From Bacillota bacterium (GTDB lineage Bacteria; Bacillota; Clostridia; Acetivibrionales; DSM-1351), in NCBI GenBank assembly GCA_023415305.1, contig JAEZKZ010000115.1, positions 1 to 49,367 on the forward strand: a stretch of DNA of 49,367 bases, read 5' to 3'. A model generated the notes under the pieces. That model searched no databases. It was not told the origin of the DNA and saw only the letters and a program-made list of their open reading frames with translations. Both the position numbers and the translations under genes were made by a program. Of the stretch, positions 23,932 through 33,697 are shown piece by piece. Each line of letters begins with the position of its first letter. The stretch's first letter is position 1.

Positions 23932-26721
23932 TTAATCTACTACTTCAGCACACCTTTTGCAAAGTGTAGGATGCTTGTCATCATTGCCTACATATTCACT
24001 ATACATCCAGCATCTCTCACATTTTTCTCCGGGAGCCTGTTCAACTGCAATCTTTATAGTCGGCATTTCTTCGCCGTTCTGAGCCTCTTCGGGAGCCTCT
24101 TGAAGTTTCTTAACCTCAGCCCCTGAAATGATAAATATAGTTACCAGTTCCTCTTCAATGCTCTTTATAAAATCATAGTCATTACCGTCTGCATAAATTG
24201 TCACCTTGGCATTTAAGGAGTGACCTATGGTCTTGTTTGTTCTTGCAACTTCCAGTGCTTTTGAAACATCTGAACGTAAAGCAAGAATTCTATCCCATTT
24301 TTCAGCCAATGCAGTATCTATATATTTCTCATTTATTTCAGGCCAGCTGTTAAGCTGAACACTTTCTACATCATCACCAGCCCGGTGAGGCATGAACTGC
24401 CATATTTCTTCTGTGGTGAATGCAAGTACAGGTGTAAGCATTCTTACCAGTGACTGAAGTATTTCGTACATAACAGTCTGCGCAGCTCTTCTTTCCTTTG
24501 AATCAGGCTTTGAGGTGTAAAGTCTGTCCTTTATTATATCCAGATAGAAGTTACTCATATCAACAACACAGAAATTGTGTATTGAATGGAACATCATATG
24601 GAATTCATAAGAGCTGTAAGCCTCATTTACCTTTTTGATCAGGTTGGTCATTTTGTATAAAGCCCATCTGTCAAGCTCATTCATCTCGCTGTAGTCAACG
24701 CTGTCAGTGTTAGGGTTGAAGTCGTTGATATTTCCAAGAATGTATCTGGCTGTATTTCTGATTTTTCTATATACTTCGGAAAGCTGTTTTAGCAAATCCT
24801 TTGAAATTTTAATATCTGTAGTATAATCGGAGGAAGCGACCCAAAGTCTTAATATATCCGCTCCGTATTCTTTTATAACATCAGCTGGGTCAATACCGTT
24901 GCCCAGAGATTTTGACATCTTCCTCTTTTCTTCATCTATAACATAACCATGAGTCAGAACCTTTTTATAAGGTGCACCGCCTCTGGTTGCTACTGATGTC
25001 AGAAGTGAAGACTGGAACCAACCGCGATGCTGGTCGCTGCCTTCCAGATAAAGGTCTGCAGGCCATACCAGATCTTCTCTTTCTTCCAAGACCGCCGCGT
25101 GGCTGGAACCGCTGTCAAACCATACATCCATTATGTCTGTTTCTTTGGTGAACTCGCCTAGGCCACAGGAGCATTTTGTGTTCTCAGGTAATATTTCAGA
25201 AGCATCCAGAGCATACCACGCATTTGAACCCTTTTTCCTGAATAGGTTTGCTACTGCTTTTATACTTTCGTCTGTAATTAGTTCCTTACCGCAATCCTTA
25301 CAGTAGAAAATCGGAATAGGTACTCCCCAGATTCTTTGTCTGGAAATACACCAGTCACCTCTATCCCTTACCATGTTGGTAATTCTTTCCTGCCCCCATT
25401 CAGGCACCCATTTAACAGTCTTTATTGCCTCAAGAGCATCCTCTCTGAAGCTGTCTATTGAAGCAAACCATTGTTCTGTGGCACGGAATATAATCGGCTC
25501 CTTACATCTCCAACAGTGTGGGTATTGGTGGGTAATTTTTTCTGAAGCCAGCAATCTTCCGTCCTGTGTCAGTCTCTCAATTATTGCTGCATTTGATTTC
25601 TTATAATACAAACCTGCGAATGGACCTGCTTCCTTAGTAAGGTAGCCCTTGCTGTCAACAGGAACAACTGTAGGAATCTTATACTTTTGGCAAACAATAA
25701 AGTCTTCGGCACCATGTCCCGGCGCAGTATGAACACAGCCGGTACCAGCCTCAAGAGTTACATGGTCACCTACGATAACCAATGAATCTCTGTCAATAAA
25801 TGGGTGTTGGCAAACCATACCTTCCAGTTCGCTTCCCTTATACTTGGCTACAGCTTCATATTCTGTTATCCCTGCTGCTTTCATAGTATTTTCAACAAGT
25901 TCGGTAGCAAGAACATAATATTCCTCGTTTGCCTTAACAATTGAGTACTCAAAGTTTTCATTCAGGCATATAGCAAGATTGGCCGGCAATGTCCAGGTGG
26001 TTGTTGTCCATATTACAAAGTTAACCTTGTCTTTTTCAGCAACACCATTAAACAGGCCTTTATCTTCTTTAACCTGAAATTTTACGTATATTGATAAAGT
26101 TGTATCATCAGCGTATTCTATTTCTGCTTCAGCAAGTGCAGTTTCACAATCCGGACACCAGTAAACAGGCTTCAGACCCTTGTAGATATGTCCTTTTTTA
26201 CACATTTCTCCAAAAACCTCTACTTGCTTTGCCTCAAATTCAGGCTTTAAAGTAATGTATGGGTTTTCCCAGTCAGCTCTTACTCCAAGACGTTTGAAAG
26301 CATTTCTCTGTATATCCAGATATTTCATAGCAAAGCCTTCGCAGGCTTCTCTGAAAACTACAGGGCCTACCTCATGTCTTTTAAGACCCAACTCCTTTAT
26401 GGCTCTCTGCTCTATGGGCAGTCCGTGAGTATCCCAACCTGGAACAAAAGGTGTATAATAACCGGCCATACTATGGTATTTTACAACTATATCTTTTAGT
26501 ATCTTATTTAATGAAGTGCCGAGGTGGATTCCGCCGTTTGCATAAGGTGGTCCGTCATGTAAAACGAAAACCGGCTTTCCTTTAGCTTTTTCAAGTTGCT
26601 TATGATAAATATCCATGTCTTCCCACTTTTGCAGGAATTCAGGTTCTCTTTGGGGCAGATTTGCTCTCATCGGGAAATCTGTTTGCGGCAGATTCAAGGT
26701 CTTTCCATAATCTTCTGACAT
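23932..26721 (-). CDS. ileS: Isoleucyl-tRNA synthetase
   Basis: Charges tRNA-Ile; class I synthetase with an editing domain. 929 aa, the bacterial type 1 length. HIGH-type motif in GPPYANGGIHLG (about 57-68), editing-domain segment, DWCISRQRIWGVPIP, and KMSKS in EKRKMSKSLGN (about 600). The C-terminus has a zinc finger CERCWMYSEYV...LCKRCAEVV. GGAGG precedes the ATG by 8 nt. Expression is controlled by the T-box leader upstream. Confidence 0.99.
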   Translation of the reverse strand: MSEDYGKTLNLPQTDFPMRANLPQREPEFLQKWEDMDIYHKQLEKAKGKPVFVLHDGPPYANGGIHLGTSLNKILKDIVVKYHSMAGYYTPFVPGWDTHGLPIEQRAIKELGLKRHEVGPVVFREACEGFAMKYLDIQRNAFKRLGVRADWENPYITLKPEFEAKQVEVFGEMCKKGHIYKGLKPVYWCPDCETALAEAEIEYADDTTLSIYVKFQVKEDKGLFNGVAEKDKVNFVIWTTTTWTLPANLAICLNENFEYSIVKANEEYYVLATELVENTMKAAGITEYEAVAKYKGSELEGMVCQHPFIDRDSLVIVGDHVTLEAGTGCVHTAPGHGAEDFIVCQKYKIPTVVPVDSKGYLTKEAGPFAGLYYKKSNAAIIERLTQDGRLLASEKITHQYPHCWRCKEPIIFRATEQWFASIDSFREDALEAIKTVKWVPEWGQERITNMVRDRGDWCISRQRIWGVPIPIFYCKDCGKELITDESIKAVANLFRKKGSNAWYALDASEILPENTKCSCGLGEFTKETDIMDVWFDSGSSHAAVLEEREDLVWPADLYLEGSDQHRGWFQSSLLTSVATRGGAPYKKVLTHGYVIDEEKRKMSKSLGNGIDPADVIKEYGADILRLWVASSDYTTDIKISKDLLKQLSEVYRKIRNTARYILGNINDFNPNTDSVDYSEMNELDRWALYKMTNLIKKVNEAYSSYEFHMMFHSIHNFCVVDMSNFYLDIIKDRLYTSKPDSKERRAAQTVMYEILQSLVRMLTPVLAFTTEEIWQFMPHRAGDDVESVQLNSWPEINEKYIDTALAEKWDRILALRSDVSKALEVARTNKTIGHSLNAKVTIYADGNDYDFIKSIEEELVTIFIISGAEVKKLQEAPEEAQNGEEMPTIKIAVEQAPGEKCERCWMYSEYVGNDDKHPTLCKRCAEVVD

Positions 26722-26763
26722 TTAAATTACCTCCATAATTAGTTAATATAAATTAAATACAAA

Positions 26764-27160
26764 GCCTCGCCCCTAAGTCAATTAAAATTGACTTGAAAGG
26801 GACGAGGCTGTTTTCGCGGTACCACCCAATTTATTTTGTCACATGTTGAATACTTTGGACATAGAAACTAAAACGTGACAATAATCACTTCATTCTTTAA
26901 CGGCTCATCACCGGCACACCTTACCTGGAAAAGCATCCTTCTTGAAATAGAATGCTGCCCATTTTGTATCATTCAGGCTGCAACTCATGGATGATTTTCA
27001 AAAGCTTGAACCTGTGGACTTTCACCAAGTGCCCACTCTCTTTAAAGCCAATTTCTTTCTACTCTTTCCAGTCATCATCTTTAGGTCATTAAGTTGTACA
27101 ACTCAATTTTAGGCTGTAAGCGTTTAAGAAATCCATTACAACTTCAAATTGATAATAATT
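26764..27160 (-). promoter_or_regulatory. T-box leader of ileS (Ile specifier)
   Basis: The T-box sequence GGGTGGTACCGCG lies at 26815-26827; its UGGU bulge would pair with ACCA of uncharged tRNA-Ile. Downstream is a long terminator stem (26764-26808, arm GCCTCG/CGAGGC). In stem I the run GAAA-AUC-A at 26992-26999 fits the GAA-N-codon-purine specifier pattern, giving AUC (Ile) at 26993-26995, in agreement with the gene. Uncharged tRNA-Ile should promote readthrough. Confidence 0.93.
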
Positions 27161-27166
27161 AAAAAT

Positions 27167-27195
27167 ATAATACATCAACAAAATTTTTTCGTCAA
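27167..27195 (-). promoter_or_regulatory. Sigma-A promoter of ileS
   Basis: TTGACG (27190-27195), 17-nt spacer, TATTAT (27167-27172), with the leader starting near 27160. Confidence 0.8.
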
Positions 27196-27383
27196 GGCTC
27201 AACTGAAAAAATACGTACGATCGTTTTACATATCTTTATTAAACTCGGTTTTTTTTGATTTATTTGTATTGATTTATATGTTTTTCATTTAAAGCTTAAA
27301 AAGACAACCATGGGCATTAACACACAAAGAGAGACCTTTGAATACTCTGTATTAAGATTAATCATAGTTAGTGGTAAGTTTTT

Positions 27384-27890
27384 ATGAAGAACAGTGATCA
27401 GGATATTATTAACAGCATCAGAAATGGTGAATACAAACTCATGGGCAGAGGCTCCTGCAGATATGTCTTTAATATGAATAACGGGTATGTAGTCAAGGTC
27501 GCCAGGGACATCAGGGGTCTGGAGCAGAATAGAAACGAGTACCAAATTTACAGCAGCCGGAAATCAGATCTTTTCGCTGATATAGTGCATATCTCCGAGG
27601 ATGATCGTTTTCTAATAATGGTTAAAGCAAAAAAACTCAAGAATATAAGATCTGTTTACCGATATTATAATGTTAACAGCATGAAGTCTCTTGCCTTAAA
27701 AAACAATCTTATTGAAGATATAAATAATAACCATATCAGTACCGGAGATCTACTCCGGATATCCAGCTGGGGTTTGATTGATGGAGTACCCAAGCTTATA
27801 GATTATGGTCTTACACATAGTACTTTCAATAAATATTATTCTCGTTTTCTTTTTATAAGAAAGAGATATCCCCCCCTCAGGTACTGGTAA
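27384..27890 (+). CDS. Protein-kinase-like mini-protein
   Basis: 168 aa with a recognisable kinase N-lobe: glycine-rich loop GRGSCRYVF (about 21-29), a VVKVA strand with a candidate ATP-binding Lys (about 37-41), and a Glu in QNRNEYQIYS. Near the end PKLIDYGLT resembles a DFG variant (DYG). The HRD catalytic loop is not evident; the segment where it should lie reads NNNHISTGDLLRISS. It could be a minimal kinase or a pseudokinase. The ribosome binding site is weak. Plus strand, between the divergent ileS promoter and the convergent PdxR-type gene. Confidence 0.6.
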   Translation: MKNSDQDIINSIRNGEYKLMGRGSCRYVFNMNNGYVVKVARDIRGLEQNRNEYQIYSSRKSDLFADIVHISEDDRFLIMVKAKKLKNIRSVYRYYNVNSMKSLALKNNLIEDINNNHISTGDLLRISSWGLIDGVPKLIDYGLTHSTFNKYYSRFLFIRKRYPPLRYW

Positions 27891-27894
27891 TTAC

Positions 27895-29322
27895 TCATGG
27901 CAGATTGACACTTGTCAGCCCAATTATGCATTTTTCCAGGATTTCCACGCCATTTCTGATTTGCTCTATACTGGAGGAGGCAAAACTTAGCCTGAGACAT
28001 CTGTCCTTTTGTTTATTATCCAATTCATAAAAAATATCGGAAGGTATCAGGACCAATCCATTATCTTTGCAATCCATAAAAATGGTACGGGCTGAAAGGT
28101 TTTTTGGCAACTGTATCCAAAAATATAATCCTCCGTCGGGCTTAGTGTATTTGACCCCATATTGCCCCAATCTTTCAAGCTGCCCAAACATAAATTCATA
28201 TTTGCCAAGGTATATTTCCTTCATGTATTGAAGATGCTCCTCCCATCTTCCAGTTCTGAAATACAAGTCCAAAGCCCTCTGAATAAGCCCGGAAGATGAA
28301 AGGTCACTATTTTGCTTTATTTTGGTAAAATCCTTTACCAGCAGATCGGGAAGGATCATACAGCCGGCTCTTAATCCCGGCATTAGTATTTTTGAAAAAC
28401 TTTTAAGATATATAACGTACCTGTTGCTTTTATCAAGATATTTTAAGTTAATCAGCTTATTATTGTTAAAATTAAGCTCTGACATTGTATCATCTTCGAT
28501 AAGATAAATGTTGAATTTCTGGGCAAGATTAAACACCTGCTCCAATTTTTCCCGGCTATAACTTACCGTTGTAGGATTCTGGCAATAGGTCATCAGATAA
28601 ATTATTTTGGGCTTGCAGATTCGAATTTTCTTTTCAAGGTCAATCACATCAATCCCGTCATTCTCCATATTAACCCCGACCACACGAGCACCCCTTGACT
28701 TGAATAAGGCTATTGCACCGTCATAGGTAGGGTTTTCGGTTATAACATAATCACCCGGATTCAACAATGCCTTTCCTATCAGATCAATTCCCTGCTGTGC
28801 CCCTGAGACTATCAGAACATTTTCCTCATTCTTTGCCTTGATATTATATTTTTTATTAAGATATTCGAGGATTGCATTTCTCAAGGGTTTATAGCCATTG
28901 CTTTCCTGGTATCCGAAAGCATAGCCCTTGTCTCTTTCAAGAACTTCATTTATGCACTCTTTGAAGGATTCGGTAGGGAAAATAGACGGGTGTGCAGTAG
29001 CACTGGCAAAATTTATGGCATTGGAATCAGTCACCATTCCTATATCTCCGGAGGACAGTGTGTCCTCTTTCTGAATTTTTAGGTTTGAAATAAAATAACC
29101 GCTTCCCTTCTTTGCAGTTATATATTTATTATTTTCAAGCTGTTTATAGGCGTTTACCACCGTTATATTATTGATATTAAGGCTTTGGGATAAACTTCTG
29201 ACGGTTGGGAGCTTTTCCCCCGGCCTTAAATCTCCATTTGTAATTAATTGTTTTATATGTTCAAACAGTTGAAGATATTTCGGATGTTTGCCTTCTTCTA
29301 ATTGTACCGATACAATACTCAT
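27895..29322 (-). CDS. pdxR: MocR/PdxR-type GntR regulator with aminotransferase domain
   Basis: About 475 aa: GntR winged helix (about 1-75, with SLNINNITVVNAYKQLE), linker, then a class I aminotransferase-like domain (about 110-475) with the PLP Lys in LKSFSKILMPGLRAG and NPTYDGA and CQNPTTVS segments. PdxR proteins sense PLP and control PLP synthesis. It is divergent from pdxS, which gives the regulator its likely target. GGGGG lies 4-5 nt before the ATG at 29322; an upstream in-frame ATG has no site. The palindrome at 29403-29426 is the best operator. Confidence 0.9.
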   Translation of the reverse strand: MSIVSVQLEEGKHPKYLQLFEHIKQLITNGDLRPGEKLPTVRSLSQSLNINNITVVNAYKQLENNKYITAKKGSGYFISNLKIQKEDTLSSGDIGMVTDSNAINFASATAHPSIFPTESFKECINEVLERDKGYAFGYQESNGYKPLRNAILEYLNKKYNIKAKNEENVLIVSGAQQGIDLIGKALLNPGDYVITENPTYDGAIALFKSRGARVVGVNMENDGIDVIDLEKKIRICKPKIIYLMTYCQNPTTVSYSREKLEQVFNLAQKFNIYLIEDDTMSELNFNNNKLINLKYLDKSNRYVIYLKSFSKILMPGLRAGCMILPDLLVKDFTKIKQNSDLSSSGLIQRALDLYFRTGRWEEHLQYMKEIYLGKYEFMFGQLERLGQYGVKYTKPDGGLYFWIQLPKNLSARTIFMDCKDNGLVLIPSDIFYELDNKQKDRCLRLSFASSSIEQIRNGVEILEKCIIGLTSVNLP

Positions 29323-29402
29323 ATTACCCCCACATATCACATAAATATATTGACTTATTAAACATCATATGTAAAAATATACAAAATTCATTGATAATAA
29401 AA

Positions 29403-29426
29403 CTAAATTGTTACGTTACAATTTAG
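29403..29426. promoter_or_regulatory. Inverted repeat in the pdxR-pdxS spacer, candidate PdxR operator
   Basis: Arms CTAAATTGT and ACAATTTAG, 9 bp perfect, around a 6-nt spacer TACGTT. It lies 39 nt before pdxS, overlapping the likely promoter region of pdxST. It is the only strong symmetry in the spacer. Confidence 0.6.
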
Positions 29427-29464
29427 TATATTTAATAATTTATGATTTGTAAAGGAGAATAATA

Positions 29465-30343
29465 ATGACTGAGAGATATCAATTAAACAAAAACCTTGCT
29501 CAAATGCTTAAAGGCGGAGTAATAATGGATGTTGTTAATGCAAAAGAAGCTGAAATTGCTCAAAAAGCCGGGGCTGTTGCAGTTATGGCTCTTGAAAGAG
29601 TTCCCTCGGACATAAGAAAAATGGGTGGAGTTGCGAGAATGTCCGATCCAAAAATGATTAAAGAAATTCAGAAAGCTGTTTCAATTCCAGTAATGGCAAA
29701 AGTACGTATCGGACATTTTGTTGAAGCACAGGTTCTGGAAGCCCTATCAATTGATTATATAGATGAAAGTGAAGTCCTCACACCTGCAGATGAAGATTTT
29801 CACATTGATAAACATACTTTTAAGGTTCCATTCGTATGCGGTGCAAAAAACCTAGGTGAAGCACTCAGGAGAATTGGTGAAGGAGCCTCTATGATCAGGA
29901 CAAAAGGTGAAGCCGGCACAGGTAATGTTGTGGAAGCTGTGAGACACATGAGAACCGTAACCTCCGACATAAGGAAGGTTCAGAGCGCCTCAAAACAGGA
30001 GCTGATGACAATAGCGAAAGAGTTTGGTGCCCCCTATGATCTGGTACTGTTTGTACATGAGAACGGCAAGCTTCCTGTCGTCAATTTTGCTGCCGGCGGT
30101 ATAGCTACACCTGCCGACGCGGCTCTGATGATGCAGCTTGGCTGTGACGGTGTATTTGTAGGTTCCGGGATATTTAAATCCTCCGATCCTGAGAAGAGAG
30201 CCCGCGCCATTGTAAAGGCAACTACCTACTACAATGATCCTGCTATTATTGCAGAGGTCTCTGAAGAACTCGGTACCGCCATGGACTCCATAGACGTGAG
30301 AGAGCTTTCAGGAAACAGCCTTTATGCATCAAGAGGCTGGTAA
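29465..30343 (+). CDS. pdxS: Pyridoxal 5'-phosphate synthase subunit PdxS
   Basis: Synthase part of the DXP-independent PLP synthase: joins ribose 5-phosphate, glyceraldehyde 3-phosphate and ammonia (from PdxT). 292 aa, typical length. Hallmarks: GGVIMDVVNAKEAEIAQKAGA, the active-site Lys regions in PVMAKVRIGHFVEAQ and MIRTKGEAGTGN, and the C-terminal GSGIFKSSDPEKRA phosphate site. AAAGGAG is 7 nt before the ATG. It is followed by pdxT after a 170-nt gap. Confidence 0.98.
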   Translation: MTERYQLNKNLAQMLKGGVIMDVVNAKEAEIAQKAGAVAVMALERVPSDIRKMGGVARMSDPKMIKEIQKAVSIPVMAKVRIGHFVEAQVLEALSIDYIDESEVLTPADEDFHIDKHTFKVPFVCGAKNLGEALRRIGEGASMIRTKGEAGTGNVVEAVRHMRTVTSDIRKVQSASKQELMTIAKEFGAPYDLVLFVHENGKLPVVNFAAGGIATPADAALMMQLGCDGVFVGSGIFKSSDPEKRARAIVKATTYYNDPAIIAEVSEELGTAMDSIDVRELSGNSLYASRGW

Positions 30344-30345
30344 TA

Positions 30346-30373
30346 AAGAACTTTAGCTGACGCTATAGTTCTT
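30346..30373 (+). other. Hairpin after pdxS
   Basis: AAGAACT/AGTTCTT and TAGC/GCTA with one T-T mismatch and a 4-nt loop, right after the pdxS stop. No T-run follows, so it is more likely an mRNA-stabilising or processing hairpin than a full terminator; a second weak A/T-rich hairpin follows. It may make PdxS more abundant than PdxT. Confidence 0.45.
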
Positions 30374-30513
30374 AGGAAAAAACTTCATTTTTTCTTCCGC
30401 TACCATACTCTCTAATAAATATTCGAGTAAGGTTTTCCCAAATACGTATTGATACGCAGCTTAAGGAATTCAGGTGAATGAAATTTTAGAGCCAAATTTA
30501 AGGAGATTTTTCA

Positions 30514-31119
30514 ATGAAAACAATAGGAGTTCTTGGTTTGCAGGGTGCTGTTCAGGAGCATCTCGACATGTTGAATAAGATAGGCGGTATTAAAGCATGC
30601 TCTGTCAAATATAAAAGTGATTTGGATCAAATTGACGGACTGATTATTCCCGGCGGAGAAAGTACTGCCATCGGCAAGCTTCTTTTTGATTTTGACCTTA
30701 CAGCTCCTCTTAAAGCCTGTATAAAAAATAGAATGCCTGTTTGGGGCACCTGTGCAGGATTGATAATTCTGGCAAAAAAAATAACCAATGATGACAGAAG
30801 GCATCTTGAGGTTATGGATATAGAAGTTATGCGGAACGGGTACGGCAGACAACTGGATAGCTTTACTGCTTATGTTGATCTGCCGTCGGTTTCGGAAGAA
30901 AAAATACCTCTTGTTTTTATCCGGGCACCCTATGTAGTGGACGTTGCCCCACATGTTGATGTTTTGTTAAGACTGGATGGGCATATAGTAGCCTGCCGTC
31001 AGGGAAACATGCTGGCAACGTCCTTCCACCCCGAACTGACGGAGGATCTGAGCTTTCATAAATACTTTATCGGAATCGTAAATGATTGCTCAAAGCAGCA
31101 GTTGTCCCATATCATTTAA
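30514..31119 (+). CDS. pdxT: PLP synthase glutaminase subunit PdxT
   Basis: Glutamine amidotransferase that feeds ammonia to PdxS. 201 aa. N-terminal GVLGLQGAVQEH, oxyanion region IIPGGESTAIGKL, catalytic Cys in VWGTCAGLI (about 79), and the His-Glu pair in SFHPELTED. AAGGAG is 8 nt before the ATG. Its 3' end overlaps the convergent regulator gene by 30 bp. Confidence 0.97.
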   Translation: MKTIGVLGLQGAVQEHLDMLNKIGGIKACSVKYKSDLDQIDGLIIPGGESTAIGKLLFDFDLTAPLKACIKNRMPVWGTCAGLIILAKKITNDDRRHLEVMDIEVMRNGYGRQLDSFTAYVDLPSVSEEKIPLVFIRAPYVVDVAPHVDVLLRLDGHIVACRQGNMLATSFHPELTEDLSFHKYFIGIVNDCSKQQLSHII

Positions 31120-32184
31120 AATATCCGCTATTTTTTCTTTATTAGTGCTGTAATATATTTTATTTGCATCCTTTTCAAGCTTTACCAGTCCAGCAGCGAT
31201 AAGACCGCTCATATGATATGAGATGGTTGATGTGGACAGATTAAGTTCATTTGCAATTTCAAAGCCATAAGAAGGTTTCTCCTTAATGAATCTGAGGATT
31301 TCAAACTTACTTTTATCACTTAGGAGCTTTAAAGCGTTATTGAGATCCTCAGAATCAACTGTGGCTTGTTTTATACGAAAATTCGAATCCAATACTATGC
31401 CGATATGGATAACATCCACATCCTTATTATCGTCATCTGTAATACTTATTGTTATGGTATGAGGATGGAATATTGCAGGAATTATAACATTCCCCTTTTC
31501 ACTGTATTTCCATGAAATATTAGTACATTTTTGCAACTGCTCCAAGAAGTTATTATTATTAACATAGTTAAGCCAATAATCATAAAACTCTGTTTCCAAC
31601 TCATTAATATCATCCTTGCATTCTTCAAGAAGTTTTACTGTTTTGGACAGGATAAGGCATAATTCCTCCAGATGTGTTTTGTGCTCAACAATGGCTTGCA
31701 ATATCTTCCATTTGTCCTCTGACGAGAAATCACCCTTATTCATGAATCTGACTATCTCTTCCAAGGTATCTACTGGTTCATCGTTATTATTTCCGAAGAT
31801 ATGATGCTCACCTAATATATAATCAAATTTTTTAATAATTTCCTCTCTACTTTTACTCTTTTCAGCGGTCTCATATTCACTCACGGAACTGAACTGTTCT
31901 TCTGAGTAAAGTGGAAGAAGATAATTTGAAAGACACATGCCTGAATTGCCTATTTCTTTAAAAAAGTATTCCAGCCTGCTTTTTTCAAATCTCATATTCT
32001 CAATGACATAGCTGTTTATACTTGAAATCTTTTGAAATCTTTTTTTGTATAGGTCACTGCTGTATGTAATTTTTTTTATTCCTTCCTTTTCCATTTTATC
32101 GTAGGAAAGAGCATTTATATAATTGTACAGTATTGAATTTGCCTCTTCAACATAGTTTATTTCCCGATTAACCTTCACCTGCAT
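31090..32184 (-). CDS. ArsR-like winged-helix regulator with long N-terminal domain
   Basis: About 364 aa. The C-terminal 80 residues are an ArsR-type winged helix (LSDKSKFEILRFIKEKP, then NELNLSTSTISYHMSGLIAAGLV with the recognition helix). The N-terminal 280 residues are mostly helical and belong to no family that I recognise; no Cys-rich metal site is present. GGAGG lies 8 nt before the ATG at 32184. It lies 81 nt downstream of an MFS transporter on the same strand, which it probably regulates. Convergent overlap with pdxT by 30 bp. Confidence 0.8.
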   Translation of the reverse strand: MQVKVNREINYVEEANSILYNYINALSYDKMEKEGIKKITYSSDLYKKRFQKISSINSYVIENMRFEKSRLEYFFKEIGNSGMCLSNYLLPLYSEEQFSSVSEYETAEKSKSREEIIKKFDYILGEHHIFGNNNDEPVDTLEEIVRFMNKGDFSSEDKWKILQAIVEHKTHLEELCLILSKTVKLLEECKDDINELETEFYDYWLNYVNNNNFLEQLQKCTNISWKYSEKGNVIIPAIFHPHTITISITDDDNKDVDVIHIGIVLDSNFRIKQATVDSEDLNNALKLLSDKSKFEILRFIKEKPSYGFEIANELNLSTSTISYHMSGLIAAGLVKLEKDANKIYYSTNKEKIADILNDMGQLLL

Positions 32185-32265
32185 TGCCTGTACCTCCATT
32201 ACCAAACTATTAATATAATAGCAGTTATTTATTGAAATGAAAATGTTAATATGTATTAAAAGGTG

Positions 32266-33534
32266 CTACTCAAATCTCACTTTAATTGAATAAATTATCA
32301 TAAAGAATATTATTCCTGCAGAGCTGATTATTAAGAATATACCAGAAATGGACATTAACTTTGTTAATAAACTTACAGCGAAGGATACAAGCGGTATAGC
32401 ACCTACACAGCCTGCACTCATTATTGCTCCGACTCTAGCCAGGTACTCTGCTTCTACCTGTTTTATAAATTGCACATTCACTGCTGACATTAATAGTGAA
32501 AGCGCACTTCCCGTTATTAATGAAGATATGGAGCAGATAATGTATAGCAGAATCTCATGGTTGCTAATATATCCACATAATACAAGTAATAAATAGTAAA
32601 AGCTAATTGAAATTCCTCCCATAAGCACAATTAAGCTTGTTTTCAAGTATTTTGCCGCATATGGGTAGACCATTGAACCTAAACACAAACCCAGTACCAA
32701 TAGAAAAGAGATCAGTGAGAGCATATATTCCCCTTGTCCCAATACATCCTTGACCAACGGAGCCTGTAAGGAGTTCAGAGGAACAAGTATTGCGTTGGCA
32801 ATCATAGCGAGTAATACGAAATTCTGGATTATCCTTTTGTTTTTCAAGTAATTCAGTCCATCTTTTAAGGTAGTAATATATTCTTTTGCACTGAAATTAA
32901 TTTTCTCATTATTCTTATCTCCTGAGTGAATAAAAATTATTATAAGTGCTGATCCGAAGAAAGTAACTGCATCTATGAGGATTGCTGCCTGTATTCCCAA
33001 AAAACCAATTATTGCTCCAACTGCTGCCAACCCGATCAGTTCAATAACATTAGACAGTGCAGAGTTCAATGAAATTCCGAACTCATAGCAACTCTTATCG
33101 AGGATTTTAGGAAGAATTGCCGTACCTGCAGGACCTCTGAAAGCTTCAGCACTTGAAATAATAATTGTAATAACTAACAGTATCCAGGGGTTAAGAAGCT
33201 CAAGGATAAACATTATTGCGACCAAACCCACACACAAGCCCCTGACTATATCAGTGAACACCATGATAAATTTCTTGTTCCAATTTTCCACCAGCGCACC
33301 TGCAAATGGCTGTAAAAAGATTGTAGGAACCTTATTCATACCAAAGATAATTGCTGACCACCCTGCACTGTCTGTAAGAGTAAATACCAGCCATGTAAAT
33401 GCAACAGCATCTATCGAGTCACCGAACCTGTTAATAATATTTGCAGCTATAAGCTTCATGTACTCCTTTTGTTTTAACACAGCCTTATAACCAATATTGT
33501 TATTAGCTTCAACACTGCTATTTTCAACTACCAT
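32266..33534 (-). CDS. MFS transporter (probable exporter)
   Basis: About 422 aa with roughly twelve membrane helices in two halves separated by a basic loop (SGDKNNEKINFSAKEYITTLKDG). RFGDSIDAVAFTWLVFTLT near the N-terminus and PFAGALVENWNKK after helix 2 match the MFS-3-like drug/macrolide exporter group. The substrate is unknown. Start set at 33534 (MVVENSS) with GAGGTGG upstream. First gene of a two-gene unit with the ArsR-like regulator; an 18-bp palindrome lies upstream. Confidence 0.85.
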   Translation of the reverse strand: MVVENSSVEANNNIGYKAVLKQKEYMKLIAANIINRFGDSIDAVAFTWLVFTLTDSAGWSAIIFGMNKVPTIFLQPFAGALVENWNKKFIMVFTDIVRGLCVGLVAIMFILELLNPWILLVITIIISSAEAFRGPAGTAILPKILDKSCYEFGISLNSALSNVIELIGLAAVGAIIGFLGIQAAILIDAVTFFGSALIIIFIHSGDKNNEKINFSAKEYITTLKDGLNYLKNKRIIQNFVLLAMIANAILVPLNSLQAPLVKDVLGQGEYMLSLISFLLVLGLCLGSMVYPYAAKYLKTSLIVLMGGISISFYYLLLVLCGYISNHEILLYIICSISSLITGSALSLLMSAVNVQFIKQVEAEYLARVGAIMSAGCVGAIPLVSFAVSLLTKLMSISGIFLIISSAGIIFFMIIYSIKVRFE

Positions 33535-33697
33535 TTTAACCACCTCATGTTTTATATTTATCGAATATGTTGTTCTATTTAATTCTAACATTAAGTTCGA
33601 TACATATCAACATTTATATTTTACATCTATAAAACATTCCTACAAATAGACTAGAAATTGAAGTATTATCACTAATTTATTGATATAGGAGTATTGG

